From Stenopsyche tienmushanensis (Eukaryota; Arthropoda; Insecta; Trichoptera; Stenopsychidae): 64,000 bases of DNA. The DNA is taken from the NCBI GenBank assembly GCA_008973525.1, contig WACJ01000530.1:1550001-1614000 (forward strand), written 5' to 3'. Shown piece after piece: positions 1 to 11,705 of the stretch. Under the pieces are notes generated by a model that saw only the letters and a program-made list of their open reading frames with translations, was not told where the DNA came from and did not search any database. The position numbers and the translations under genes were made by a program. Position 1 is the first letter of the stretch, and each line of letters opens with the position of its first letter.

Positions 1-380
1 GATTTATAGCCATTTTCGTGATGCGACAACCAAGTCGATCTTAACAGAAAACTACTTTTGTTAACACGGTTGACATGATATCTCAAGTTTTAATTAATTG
101 ATTTACTTTGAATTTGATAAAAATATTTTTTATGTAATTATCTATTGTTTGTACCAGATTTGTATTTAAATCTTATTTGTAACTATTTAAAAAAATAAAA
201 TAATTAAAAAATTTGCGAAAAAATGACTTATTTTTAAATAGTCACCATTTTGTGAAAATAATATTATATTTTTTATTTAAGGTAGGACTATAGCGACATC
301 TTTTTTAATCAAATATGTTTTTTATTTTTCTATTTTAGATGACTTTATAAATCAAAATTGTGTCAACCAGCACACACCTT
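1..380 (+). repeat. Repeat family F, copy 1 (cut by window edge)
   Basis: AT-rich interspersed repeat with subterminal motifs GGTTGACATGAT near 68 and GTGTCAACCAG near 361-371. Related copies are at 10141-10720, 27470-27910 (both inverted), 44100-44490, and fragments at 39440-39590 and 55126-55235. The opposed GTTGACA/TGTCAAC ends suggest a terminal-inverted-repeat element, but no transposase is seen and the class is unknown. Confidence 0.6.
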
Positions 381-1294
381 TTTTTTAACTCCTTACACTT
401 TGCCAACCACAGTTGAGAACATGTCTTCCTTTAAGCTTTATAAGGTAAAATGTTTAAAAACGTCGTAAATCAATTATATATCATATTCTAAATATATTGT
501 AAGATTGCCTAATGTATCGAGTCTTTAATAATTGATGAAAAATATATGTATTTCTTTCATGATCTGTACAATACAATTACACTGTGTATCATTGTTTTAT
601 TTATTTCATATGTAATCAACTGTTTTTTATCTCGATTGCAATGGTTCTCAAATATATCTAACAATGGCCTGTTGCTGATCTCAAACAAATGTTTTCTCAT
701 TAGTGATTAGCAGTCAATTTGTCAAGTTATTCCCAGACTAGCGCAATCTAAATCATTGTCTCTTGCGCTGATGCGAAGCAGCGTCGCATTATTTCGTCTC
801 TGTTAATTACGTCATTTCCAAATCGAAACCAAATCGACGTAATGCAGATCATTTTCTTGAAGATTTTCAAATATTTCATCCTAATAACGAATGATTTCCC
901 AACGCCCAAATTTCTCAAGATCTCGCCCGTAAATCATTGAAGGAGCGCATTATACGGATTGAATACAAATCTGCATTACATAAATTTGAGATTTTAATAG
1001 CCTCAATATTCTGGCTTTAGATAATGCAAACATTGCTTCATCAACTTGTATACAATATATTTTTATTAATGGATGTTATCTAATCCCAAATGAATGATTG
1101 TGAATTGCAGAAAAACCAGCTTAATATCTTAATTGACATGTATTATTAAATGACTTTAAACTACCTATTAAAAGATTATACACATTAATAATTATTAATA
1201 ACTAATACTGTGGCATAAAAAATTGCGGAATAAGCTCTCAACTATTGGATTATTGAAAGCTCTCATTTATTGAAATTGAATGATATATATAAAG
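381..1294. other. AT-rich sequence, no gene seen
   Basis: No ORF of note, RNA gene or recognised repeat. The stretch near 720-800 is slightly more GC-rich. Confidence 0.5.
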
Positions 1295-1613
1295 GAAAAG
1301 TATAAATTATATTTATTTTATTAATACAAACATTGATTTTTATATATAAGATCTACTGTAAGTTAATTGTACTATATCTATATTATTTGTGAAAGTGCAA
1401 ACAATAAGTTGGCAAAGTTTTATTGCAATCGAATGAACCGTATGGTAGCGCATTAAATACGGACAAACAAACATTAATTTTTATATATTAAACTATGCCT
1501 ATGTTACTTGCAAAATCTTTAACAATAAGTGAACGAAGTTTCATTGTAATACAATGAACGGTATGGCAATGCATTTCGAACGAACAAAACCTAATTCATT
1601 TTTATACATTACA
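1295..1613 (-). mobile_element. Helitron-type repeat fragment
   Basis: On the minus strand this matches the internal modules of the element at 35987-36410: two diverged units, each with a TATATAAAAAT lead, a TTTGTTYGTNCG stretch, a GCCATACCGTTCAT block and CAATAAAACTT. The CTAGT 3' end is absent, so this is a partial non-autonomous copy. Confidence 0.6.
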
Positions 1614-1784
1614 ATATCACCTTCTGCCGACTTTTTAAGGATTGAAACAAGCTTTTATTCGAGCTTTCATCTTTGTTTTTTTTTTCTTCACGTTTAAATA
1701 GAAACCATATTAGGGTTTGATGACCATTTCTGTCATATATCACTGTAAACGATGGCGATTTACCATCCTCATGCAATAGTCTTC

Positions 1785-2050
1785 TAAGTCTGATTAAAAG
1801 CAACATCTTCCGTCTCTTTTTAGATGCAATATGCTATTTTAACAGTGCCATCTCTTGTGGCCCTGCGGAGACATTGCCACTGCATACAGACCGATCGCTT
1901 CTTGCGCGTGCACCGTTGTCGGTTGGGTGGTGACGCGCAGGAGGCGGGAGTCGAGAGGAATCGTCTGTTGGCCTTGGCTGTGGGAGGACGTCCTTCCCGC
2001 AGCCAAATTTCTCTCTCGTGTGAATAAAGAGTCACATTAACAATAAAAAA
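1785..2050 (+). repeat. LTR-like repeat, copy A (5' truncated)
   Basis: Shares a GACATCTTCCGTCTCT-type start, a CATCTCTTGTGGCCC block, a GCGCGTGCACCGTTG block and an AATAAA near its end with copies at 26738, 48957 and 60525 (same strand) and 11022, 42405, 49735 and 63959 (opposite strand). The length of about 260-330 bp and the polyadenylation signal near the end suggest a solo LTR, but no internal retroelement region was identified. Confidence 0.55.
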
Positions 2051-3148
2051 CATGTTAAATCTCGCAACTCACAAAGCCTTTGATTCTATTTGGTCTATCA
2101 GATCGGAGAGGAGACGCCGCAAGGTGGATAATTATTATAAAAGGTATTAAATATTCAAGAAAAAGTTTAAAGAATCGTCTTCAAGCATTTAGTTGATTTA
2201 AATTTTACCAGTTACTTACGTAAAAGATGCTGCAAACAAAGTGGATCCTATAGAAGAGTTGACTGTGCCGAGTATTTTGATCCATATAGAAGATCTAGAC
2301 ATTTTTAGAAATCACGCTTTGGATATCGACGTATAAATACTACAAAAATAAAGAGAAAAACACTACTCAACACTTCCTGATGTTAATATTTACGACACTG
2401 TATGCGCTATCTAGACACCAGATTTATATGGAACCCAATGAATCATAATCAATAAAACATTTTTTTCCGTTTTCACCGGCCGCTATTAATCATCAAAACG
2501 CTCGATCACACTTTAAACTATGATCATCAATTTAAAAAACGTTGAATAGACGTTTTTCCCCAAATATATCATCAAGAATCGGAGATGACGGACTCGAACA
2601 ACGCTTATGCAATATTAGCATCCGACGATACATGGCAAAAGCGATAGGCAAAATAGAAAATGTCCATGGACCTAGAACTAGAATATACATTTGTAAACAA
2701 GTCCATGGAGATAAATTTGAATAGCATTATAGCCTGAACGAAAGAATCACCGAAACACATGTTCATAAATTCTGCTGCATAATTTATATGCACCTACACA
2801 CTTCTTCTACGAGGAGTTCACACACTTTCAGACTTTTATTTATGATCGAATCTTTTCGAAAAATCGTACAGAGCACTCCTAAAACGTATTAGATCACTTT
2901 TGATCGATTATTGAACCGGTTTTTTATTTCATCTCAAAAACGCGGTCACTAGTCTGTGAGAACTCCGGACGCTGCAATTGCTCCAAAATACAGACATTCT
3001 TTTGGAGACAGTGGTGCCTAACTATTTCCTATTAAGCTGACCTGCAAGCATTTCTATAATGCAGTCAGAATTAAATCCATAAAGAAAATCAGCAATTTTA
3101 AACTAAAAATATCTCAAAAATGATTTTGACATCGACATTTTATTTTAT
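2051..3148. other. Unassigned AT-rich sequence
   Basis: No supportable gene. At about 2067-2090 (+) a short frame reads THKAFDSIW, resembling the KAFDS motif of non-LTR reverse transcriptases. It continues for only about 20 residues before stops and may be chance. Confidence 0.4.
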
Positions 3149-3520
3149 TGGGTCTTTCAATAAGAACGCTCAACTTTTAAATACAAATAAAACAAGTTAC
3201 ATTCAATATATTCAATTGATTTTTTTTGCATTTAAAAGAATATTTTATGGCATTTAATATAAAAGATAAAATTATTCAAGTATATGCCAAAATATTGTAG
3301 ATAATTTTGATTATTCGCTACTAAAGATGATTTTTTGGCGAAACGTTTCTCGAACAATTTTGATTGATTTTGATAGTTTGTAAGTATTTTTCAACATTGT
3401 AATCTTATATAATAATTTGCCATTTATTATTAAATAATTAATAATATATTTGATGGATATTTCTTTAATAATATGACTGTTATAATTCAATAAACTTGAA
3501 GCGTTGTTATTGAAATACCC
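3149..3520. mobile_element. Family T terminal-inverted-repeat element, copy 1
   Basis: The left end reads GGGTCTTTCAATAAGAACGC and the right end, reverse complemented, reads GGGTATTTCAATAACAACGC. The element is about 372 bp. A second complete copy of about 367 bp is at 56909-57275 and a truncated one at 47485-47805. There is no coding capacity, so it is a MITE. TIR style and size fit the Tc1/mariner superfamily, but this is inferred. Confidence 0.7.
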
Positions 3521-4310
3521 AATTCCTTCCTTCATGAACACATCCAAGAAATATTTTATCGAATATAAAACTCAAGCAAACGCTCGCGGCATTCCTAGTT
3601 AGTATTAAATCTTTCAAAATGTATAAAATTATGAATATTATGAAAGATAAGGAATTTTTCATATTTCATACTTCAAACAGAAAAGTTAATTTAAAGTTAT
3701 GCATAAAAAATACAAAGTATATTTGGGGTCTAGAACGCCCGAGGTGATTTTCTTTCCGTCATGTTATTGTTTATTTTCCAAACCAAATTATATCCTCTAG
3801 ATACACATTGCACAATCGTTTAATTCCTGTTTTCCGTTAATGTATTATATTTTGTTTAGGGAGAGAAAGCATACAGTTATGAGCCTTTGGGAAGGACATC
3901 TTCCCGCAACCAAGGCTATCCGATGACTACATGCAGCAATGGATTGTTTATAAATCTGAAAAAAATCACCTACACAGAACGTATAATTCAGTATATTATT
4001 ATTGGTAAATAGTTGAACATTACTGATGCAAAATTACAAAGACAAATCGAGAGTCAAATTACATAAATAATTGGGATAATCTGCATAAATTATGTATTTC
4101 GTCATTCAATGCTTGTTGAAAATATAAAAATCACTGTATACATTTTTGGGACATCGCTTTGGCATTCGATATGAAAGTTATCTTCTGCACTGTGGGATAA
4201 ATAAATTCTGCATATTTATCATGACCCAGTAAAAGACGTATTTTCCGTTGCACAATTGGACTATTATCAAAATACAACAGTATGAGAAGCGATAGTCATG
4301 CAGCCTTGTA
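3521..4310. other. Unassigned sequence with one LTR-like fragment
   Basis: AT-rich and without a supportable gene. At 3858-3925 there is a short piece of the LTR-like family (GGGAAGGACATCTTCCCGCA), which also appears as a similar diverged piece at 29045-29110. Confidence 0.45.
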
Positions 4311-4812
4311 GATTTAATTAAAATTACGCACTCCTCGATTTGAACTCTTTTTTTTGGCCGCTGATTGGCCACAGGTGATATTGACTCCATCGTCCATCAA
4401 CGGGAGGTCTTCGTGGATGATGTTTACGGATTCCGAGAATTCGACCAGCGCGTTTATCAGATCAGATGAAAACATGTCACGCGAAGCTGCAATCAATAGA
4501 CGCTCTTTAATGTATCATTAAGTGGAGACTTGCTGATGATGGATATGATCTGTAATTTTTTAAATCGTGGGCTAAAATTTGGACGGCGAGAAATTCCTTT
4601 CGATGATCTATTTTTATCAAAATTGCATCCTGAAGATTGACTTCAAAACTTATTCTGTCCAATGTGCTGCACGATGCACTCTCCATCGATACACCGAGAT
4701 CGGCACTGTGGGAGCGACAGTGCTCTCTTTTCCTTGCAGCCTCGCGTGCAGCTTCTAATGTAAGCATGTACACAACACAGTCAAACATAACGCTGATGAA
4801 ACTGTGAATCAC
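4311..4812 (-). other. Coding-like sequence, possibly two degenerate exons
   Basis: The minus strand carries two neighbouring open frames. The first (4812 to 4510) includes EAAREAARKREHCRSHSADL and a stretch ending in LAVQILAHDLKN; a TACATTAG acceptor-like site precedes the AAG of EAAREA. The second (4496 to 4314) includes MFSSDLINALVEFSESVN and IHEDLPLMDDGVNIT after a TTGATTGCAG acceptor-like site. Amino-acid composition is more protein-like than nearby shadow frames. No family is recognised, no clear donor joins the two parts, and no start or promoter is evident. It could be a decayed gene, a transposon ORF or chance. Confidence 0.2.
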
Positions 4813-5088
4813 CCAGTTCCATATAAAAATATACGTATATTTTTCATAAACTTTTTTTTAAATTTTATATTGTATTTATGCGAGTGGCTTTATGCGAGTC
4901 TCTACTAGAATCGGAGTGATATACTACAGCTTGGGAAGATCAGCTAAGAACTTGTCATCTTTTATCTTTGCTCAGTACACAAACTCATGACTCCATTATA
5001 ATCTAATTTAAGATTTTCAAGATTTATTTTCATTCAAAGGCTTAATATTTTTAGGTTAAGGTTAGATTTTTCAAAGAAGACCGTATAT

Positions 5089-5340
5089 CAATACTCACGA
5101 CAAGGCAAGAAATGAGAGACCATTAGTGATTTTTGATGACAAATTTGTTCAAAAAAAAAAGCGAAATGATCACTGTGTGAGTCTTGGCGACGTTCATGAA
5201 GAATTTCCTGGCATTTATCGAAGTCTCTTCGGTGATATTGTGTCAAAAAAATTTGGTTATAAGCAGTTATGGGCTAGATTGGTGTCCAGAAAGTTCATAT
5301 CGTCAAAATCGCGTGAATTTTTGTAACGTTTTATATCTTA
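5089..5340 (+). pseudogene. Mariner transposase N-terminal relic
   Basis: The frame from about 5115 reads PLVIFDDKFVQ, then HEEFPGIYRSLFGDIVSKKF and GYKQLWARLVSRKF. This matches the paired helix-turn-helix region of a mariner lineage whose relatives read GRPSVISEELVQ ... FPGISESLL, seen better at 23478-23690. There is no catalytic region, so it is a dead fragment. Confidence 0.6.
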
Positions 5341-5410
5341 CATAAACGTTGTAATCCTATTTTCTGGATGACACACGCATATTAGACTGTGTCTCACACT
5401 GTCTATTAAG

Positions 5411-5890
5411 ATCCGGGTGAGTGTTAGACTCCACGAGCCCTAGGAAGGAGGAGCCAACCCTACGCTCGTGGACAACGGTTGAACTCCTGGAGTAATGATG
5501 TGGAGTAGAGGTGCGCGAAAGCAGCCTCGTCGATTGGCTCATCAAACGCAGCTGTGATAGTCCAGCTAATATGAGTTGGGTGAGCAGGTCACCCTGTGCT
5601 GCACACCTATAAAAGGGTGTGTGGGACAGCCGATTACAGTAGTTGGTGGAGACTGTGTCAAAGGCTCACCACTATCCTCAACAGCCTGGACATATAGGGG
5701 AGAACGGTTTTAGACTGTTTGAATGGTGATTCATCTCCGTGGTTAGGTTGGGTTGTGTACCATAGGGAAGGATATCTTTGTCCTTTCTCCTCCGCCACAC
5801 CTTCGTGTGCAATAGCCTGAAGCTAGTCTTTCCCGCGCTAACCTTATGATCCCCCAATCCAGTTAGTCGCTGTCTGTCGTCTGTTATCTG
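5411..5890. repeat. Repeat R8, copy 1
   Basis: Shares ordered blocks with 16730-17446 and 45496-46040: ATCCGGGTGAGTGTTAGACT, GAGTTGGGTGAGCAGGTCAC, GTGTCAAAGGCTCACCACTA and a CCCCCAATCCAG end (absent from the third copy). Minus-strand frames are similar between copies (for example STRLL...HHY) but carry stops. The class is not recognised. A non-LTR retrotransposon untranslated region is possible. Confidence 0.65.
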
Positions 5891-7611
5891 TCTATTAAGA
5901 TCTGTTCACAAACAATTCAAAACAATTTTCTTGATGAACTCGTTATCAATAATAACTTTTTTCCCCCAATGTAAATTAAACTCATATTTTGCTTTTAATG
6001 CAATTTATTGAATAGAAGGAGTGTTAAAAAACTGAGACAAATTAATCTGGAGTCTGTACGTCGTATTGGAATGCGAAGGCAACGGTCGTATAAAATAATG
6101 GACGGCTAGGTGCTCGATATATTTTCATTGCAAATGCATGAAATGTATTTATTTAGAGATTTGAAATGGAAATAAATACACCCGATTAATCGGCTATGTG
6201 GGCTTTAGGTACTTTTCGTTAAAAATTATGTTAAAATGCGCCATATTAGGATGCACACATGGTATCGATATGCATCGATGCATTTAATTTGCTTTGTTTT
6301 CTGGATGAGCCAACATCCACAAGATCTTTTGGTGGTGTTGCATGTTCAGAGGTGGGCTATGAAACTTTCATTCGGACTACCACGACACCGGTGCAAATCG
6401 AATGCAGACATTTTTTAAGACAAAAACGTAAAGACCGGTTATTCCGAAGAATTGAGAGTACACCGGTTACGAACTGGACTTGTTGTTCATCTTGGGCCAG
6501 CAGTGTATGTATCCCGTCCAATATGATGTCATCAGCACTCAGACATCTGTAGCAATTATAGATGGCCACTCCTTAAGAGGAGAGCCATCAGCTCACTTTC
6601 GCCAGTTTCGGATTCCTTCCAAGCTTCGCTCTTTCGTCATAAGTTTCATTTTCGAACAGAAACCGAGACTCCTCCTATCGTAGAACTCTCATAGTCGTTC
6701 CAGTGCGATTTATGGAAACCGACGACAGGCGAAAGAATCTGATGATGCTTTCCAAATGTGGCGAAAGACATAACAGCAAATTAGCAATTCCCACAACAAC
6801 GGACCAAATACAGATTATTAAATAATTTCATACCGCTTTTTCGAATATCAATTCGACTGAAATCGACAAGTTCATCATGGGAATTTATACAGGTTATTAC
6901 GAAAATGTGATTGCATATGATATTGTATTCTCGTAATACAACCATTGCGTTGTGGACATTCCATATCAATTTATGTAACAATATCAAGTATGTTCCCTAG
7001 AAATACTAAAGTAACATAATTTCCAAGCATTAATAATATACAAGGACAATTCTTTATTATTTTTTTATTTGGTTGTTTTGATATTTAACGGCAGTTTAAG
7101 ACTTTTAAAGTTGCAATATTTCAATCAAGTTCCTACACTACAACTTTAGGCACATCTATTTGAAGTCTTAGCTACCTTGTATCGAAAGTAGTATGTACAA
7201 TTATTCAGGTTTCAACAAATATTATCAATGTCGTTAATGATCTAAATAGGATCAGAGATAGAATTTGAAGGCTTTCAATTTTTTTAAACATTTTTAAGTA
7301 AAACTTCTATAGATGTGGTAGTGCAACTTTGATTTGAACGTCACGAAAAGGGAAACTTCAATCCAAAGTCGGTAAGAAAGAGAGAAAGACTCATTTGTAC
7401 TCTCTCCATGTCCATTGCATACATTATACGCCACGCCGCCTCTATTGTGTAATATATAATATAATGGGCAGAGCAGCAACAAGGGTATGAAGCGCCCGTG
7501 GCAAATATCTAACTTACGCCCCCCCCCCCTATTATTATTATAAATATTAGTAGGGGGTATAATACTATTATAAACACGAAAAAATTGATTGTCTGCTCCT
7601 TTGTTTATAAC
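5891..7611. other. Unassigned sequence
   Basis: No supportable gene. 6230-6780 is more GC-rich with short overlapping frames on both strands and no recognised motif. 7524-7575 has a C run followed by an ATT/ATA microsatellite. Confidence 0.4.
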
Positions 7612-7875
7612 TGTAAGATGTTGGGTGGCAGAGTTTGAACGAGGCCGTACGAGTTGTCAAGACGAACAGCGCAGTGGTCGACCAAATGAGGTAACTACGT
7701 TAGTAATGATGAATAAAATCCATAAAATGGTATCGGATGATCATCGCCTGTAAGTGTGCGAGCTAGCAGAAACGGCAAGCTGTTCAAAAAATGCTGTACA
7801 CCGCATATTTACCGAAAATTTGGATATGAAAAAGCTGTGCGCAAGATGGATGCCGCGTTTGCTTAAAATAAAAAA
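7612..7875 (+). pseudogene. Mariner transposase N-terminal relic
   Basis: The translation contains WVAEFERGRTSCQDEQRSG, RPNEVTT, NKIHKMVSDDHRL and then ENLDMKKLCARWMPRLL. These are the conserved blocks of the mariner DNA-binding region: GRTS, SGRP, and the NLxMxKLCARWxPRLL block before the catalytic domain. A stop follows DDHRL. The catalytic aspartates are missing, and a non-LTR fragment follows at once. Confidence 0.8.
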
Positions 7876-7883
7876 AAAAGTCC

Positions 7884-8120
7884 AATGCCGAAAATGCTGC
7901 AAAAAGCCCTAAAAGAGGACGGAGTAGCCGCAAGGTCTGTGTATCCAACTGGTCCGCTTTTCGGATCGCTGATATGACAAATGGACGCCATTCTTGAATA
8001 TGTCTACAGAACGATATCGAACTCTCATTACAAAACGAAGTTATCCGAATTAGATTGATCGGGTGGGTTGTTCAAATTTTACAAACGGTCAAAAATATTG
8101 TTGTTTTTATTTTATTGCGG
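7884..8120 (-). repeat. Non-LTR retrotransposon 3' end plus shared tail
   Basis: Minus-strand remnant of the unit best seen at 14556-14725, with the CGGTCCGCTTTTCGGAYCGC core. Its tail, from about 8050 (CAAACGGTCAAAAATATTGT), is repeated at 21701-21815 behind the same core, and a shorter form occurs at 61311-61350. Confidence 0.65.
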
Positions 8121-8763
8121 GCTTATGTTTAAGCGATAATGGAGAAAAAAGGGAATGGACAATTTAGTATATATTATAAAAACAGACAGAGTTAATCAGT
8201 GTTGATTCGTGTAAAGTATAATCGTGAGGTAAAATAAAAACCATGTGCAACTTTTCGATCAGGTCGGTATTTTGGGTTTTGCGCCCCAAACCCAGATGCG
8301 ACCATGGCGGGCGCTTGCTTTGCTAACTTTTTGTTACGACCTTGATAATAGGTACGCTTTTGTTCTACAGTCGTTTTATGCTACGTATACACACACAGTA
8401 GAGTAGAAACGATTCTCCCTCTCATTCCGATCAACTGTCGGTTGGAGTTTCATTTTTCGTGACGTTCAAGCTTATTTACTTTGTCGCCCCTTTAAACAAA
8501 AGATGGATTACTTTCGAGATGACCTAATATTAAAAATTGCATTGCATGCAATACCAGGTGAAAGAACTGTTAAAAGAACATGGATCGAATCTTTGAGGAT
8601 CTAAAGCACTTATAATGAATAAAAGACGTCTATCTCCCCTAAATAGTTGAAAAAATTACTGCAAAAGTCCAATTTAATAATCCATACGAAACACAGATTG
8701 ATTTTTTTTAAAAATGTATATTTTAACAATGCTAAGCTTTTTTTGAATGCTGAAGAAAGTATT
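8121..8763. other. Unassigned sequence
   Basis: No gene supported. The AATCAGTGTTGATTCGTG stretch near 8195 resembles one near 46935, suggesting another minor repeat. Confidence 0.35.
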
Positions 8764-8900
8764 AATAATAAATATGCTACGTTGCTTCCGTGATCGTACA
8801 GATCATGCAAAAGGTCCTAAAAGAGGACAAAATGGCCATAAGGTTTGTATGTTCAATCGGTCCGCTTTTCAGACCGCTGATACCCTAATTTTCTATGCAT
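8764..8900 (-). repeat. Non-LTR retrotransposon 3'-end fragment
   Basis: Matches the GGCCATAAGGTTTGTATG / CGGTCCGCTTTTC core. Its outer part, from GCTACGTTGCTTCC, also occurs at 59136. The coding remnant is on the minus strand. Confidence 0.65.
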
Positions 8901-10140
8901 TTTATCTATATTTAATGTTCGAACGAGACAAAATATGATTGATCACTAGATGGCGCCCTGATCGGATCGCTCGTTAATACGTATTTTTCACTCCAAACAC
9001 CATTTTTTTAATTTGTCAAGAATATAAATGCACAATGCGCGCATTCGTGCTACATTTTTTGACACAATTAGGCTGTGAAATTGAGTCAAATAAGATGAAA
9101 CCTGTTTGTATTTATGATTTAAATCTGCTGTAATTAATATTTCAGAACTGATGTATGCATCTCTAACTGGAATCATCTCAAATAATCCGTGATATGGATT
9201 TAAACGATTTTTTCGCGCCACAAGCAATGCCAGATGACTCACACGAGCAACCGTGTAATTATCTTACAACCAAAAAATATTTACATTTTTTATTGAATTT
9301 CATCAGTCCGGATACGATTTGATTTATCTATCAATAATATAATGTATTTCGCAATCGCGTTGTGTAATTAGTTGTGTATCATATCGATCGAATTGGGAGC
9401 AAACGTTTTTGCCGGCTGCTCATTGAACACATTCTAACAAGTTTTATCTAAAATCTCGCCGGCGAATAGAATCCATCGAGTTTTCCATCAATCACGATCA
9501 TCATCATTGTCGATGCCATGGGATTTTTTCATCGTCCTATCATATCATATCTTGAATAAAAACATTCCCATAGAAAAATATTTCTACGATTTTTTTTAAA
9601 ATTTGATAGTTTCTTTCATTGCTTTCCATTTGTGATTGATTTGAGATAAGATTTATTTTTAGGTAGTATATTGTAGCGGTGATATATTTCAATAATTGAT
9701 GCAAATCAGACATTTATATGTAGTCCTGCCCTACTTCATAATATGTTTTTAAGCAATAAAACAGTAGTTTATTAAATTAATTCTTGAATCATATGGAGAT
9801 AATGCAAGATAGGTGCTTCTACATCTAGTTATATAAGAGGGACCCGAAAATATTCGCGTATTTTAACTTTATACGACATTTTTATATGAAACTGCATAAT
9901 GCAGACGTGTCCGCCAACGCGTTATGCTCCATTGCATTTGTTGGGTTGACTTTAAAAAGAGAAACATCCACCTTTATTCGGCATAAAACAGATCCAATAA
10001 AAATAAAAATATTAAATTCATACTTTAATGCATATAAAATAGCAACATTTAAACGATCTATTTTTATGTATATAAAAATTAGACATTTTAGACCTTTAGA
10101 ATTTTTAGACATTTTTAAAATGTATAAAAAAATATAAATT
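8901..10140. other. AT-rich sequence, no gene seen
   Basis: Two frames of 76 and 83 codons overlap on opposite strands at 9882-10137. They are low in complexity and look like chance. No repeat is recognised. Confidence 0.45.
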
Positions 10141-10720
10141 TAAAAAGTAAAAAAGAGTGTATCCTGGTTCATATAATTTCAACCCTTAAAGTCGTCTGAA
10201 ATATAATTTAAAAAAATATTCTTAATAATAAAAAAAGGTTGTTATAGTTTTCACTTCAGAAAAATTTTTTTGCAAAATGGTGACATTAAAAAAATGTCTT
10301 TTTTTATTGTTTTAATTTTTTTTAAATAGTTAAAAATAAAATTTTGACATAAATCTGGTAGTAACGATAGATGGTTATATAAGCAAAAATTATATAAAAT
10401 ATGAAGTAAATCACTTAATTAAAATTTGAGATATCATGTCAACCATGCTGAAAAAAGTAGTTTCGAGACAAACGCGTTTAAAGATTTCACTCACTAAAAT
10501 GACTATAACTCCGTAAATAACTGAAGTTTTGGAAATTCCTATGGCGGATATATTTTTAAACTTGTAAACTTATTAAACTATTTTGAGAAATGTATGTAAA
10601 TTTTCAGTAAGATTTGTGTATTTGTTTTTGAGAAATCATGTTTTAAATATATCATTAAAATTTAAAATCGTATTGTGCTTCTAAGTCAGATTTTTTTATA
10701 AAAATGGATAAAAGGGTAGC
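10141..10720 (-). repeat. Repeat family F, inverted copy
   Basis: Begins with a TATCCTGGTT...TTTCAACCC end and carries GAGATATCATGTCAACCATG near 10428. The part after 10490 (CTATAACTCCGTAAATAA) is shared with 27880 onward, so the family may be longer than its AT-rich core. Confidence 0.6.
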
Positions 10721-10786
10721 CAAAATTATGTAAATATATGTCTAATAATCAAAGGAATTATTTTGCGTATATTTTTGTTGTTGTTA

Positions 10787-11483
10787 TTAACCCGTTGATG
10801 AGGAATTCCGCATATGCTGTGAGTGATGAAGAAGGAATATTTTTGCATATTGAATGTAGCCATTAATAAATCGGAGACATAGGCGGGTGTCTTGCATCTC
10901 ATCATACACTCATACATCGATGGTAAGATCATGCTATAAAAGAACCCCTACACGCCTAAATATTATTTATGTGTCCATCATGCATGGAATCGTCTTGGAT
11001 CATTGGCGGTCTTCATAGAACTCTCTTCTCTAAATAACTATTTATTCCACATGCGAAAGAAAGAGATCTGGCTGCATGAAGGACGACCTCCCGCAGTCAA
11101 GGCTAACCGACGACTCTCCCGACTCCCACTTCCAGTGCGTCACTACCCAACCGGCAATGATGCACGCGCAAGAAGCGATCGGTCAGTATGCAGGTGCAAT
11201 GTCTCCACAGGGCCACAAGAGATGGCGCTGTTAATCTGGCGAATTAAATCTGCTCAGATTAACAGCGCTACTACGTGGGTGTAAAAGTGATTCTATTTGA
11301 AACGCTAATATTGAGCCCAATAATATCAACAGTGTTAAGGTTAATTTATTGATATACAAGATCGACTCACGCTGCGCGATTTTGGGAGAAAAGTGGATTT
11401 GTATGGACGATAAGGGGTGCACATACAAATATACCATCTATGTTTAACTCAATTTAAATTGAGTTCACCAATTAAAGGGTTAA
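10787..11483 (+). mobile_element. TTAA-MITE (piggyBac-type), interrupted by LTR-like repeat
   Basis: Flanked by TTAA at 10787-10790 and 11480-11483. The left end is CCCGTTGATGAG and the right end is AATTAAAGGG. Internal blocks CCTACACGCCTAAATATT, ATATCAACAGTGTTAAGGTT and CACGCTGCGCGAT recur in other copies (13629, 26171, 31958, 52080 and fragments). The TTAA target and CCC ends fit piggyBac. The LTR-like repeat at 11022-11276 sits inside, so that insertion is younger. Confidence 0.7.
11022..11276 (-). repeat. LTR-like repeat inside a TTAA-MITE
   Basis: Reverse-oriented copy running from TCTCTTCTCTAAATAACTA to GCGCTACTACG. At the inner end TTAATCTG and CAGATTAA form a short inverted repeat. 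Exact boundaries and target duplication could not be fixed. Confidence 0.6.
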
Positions 11484-11589
11484 ACAATCCAAATTATGGA
11501 ACAAAAATAAGGAAAGATCTGAAGCTATATTAAAGAAGTCCATTTAGTAAATTGTATGAAGTAAAACTACTTAACTAAGTTGCCAGTTT

Positions 11590-11705
11590 ACAGACCATGA
11601 CCGGGCATGGCATCCGGTCATGTTAGTGGTTTGAAAAGCGGACCGGTTGGACACACAGACATTGTGGCCGCTTCCTCCTCTTTTAGGGTACTTGGGATTG
11701 CTTTC
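11590..11705 (+). repeat. Non-LTR retrotransposon C-terminal fragment
   Basis: The plus-strand frame reads MASGHVSGLKSGPVGHTDIV, matching the C-terminal tail seen at 14556-14725 (on minus) but with a short internal deletion, which is shared with the copy at 14135. Confidence 0.65.

Noticed and set aside
2067..2130. KAFDSIW as evidence for a reverse transcriptase gene
   Set aside because: Only one short motif, with no flanking RT blocks. It is noted under the unassigned stretch.
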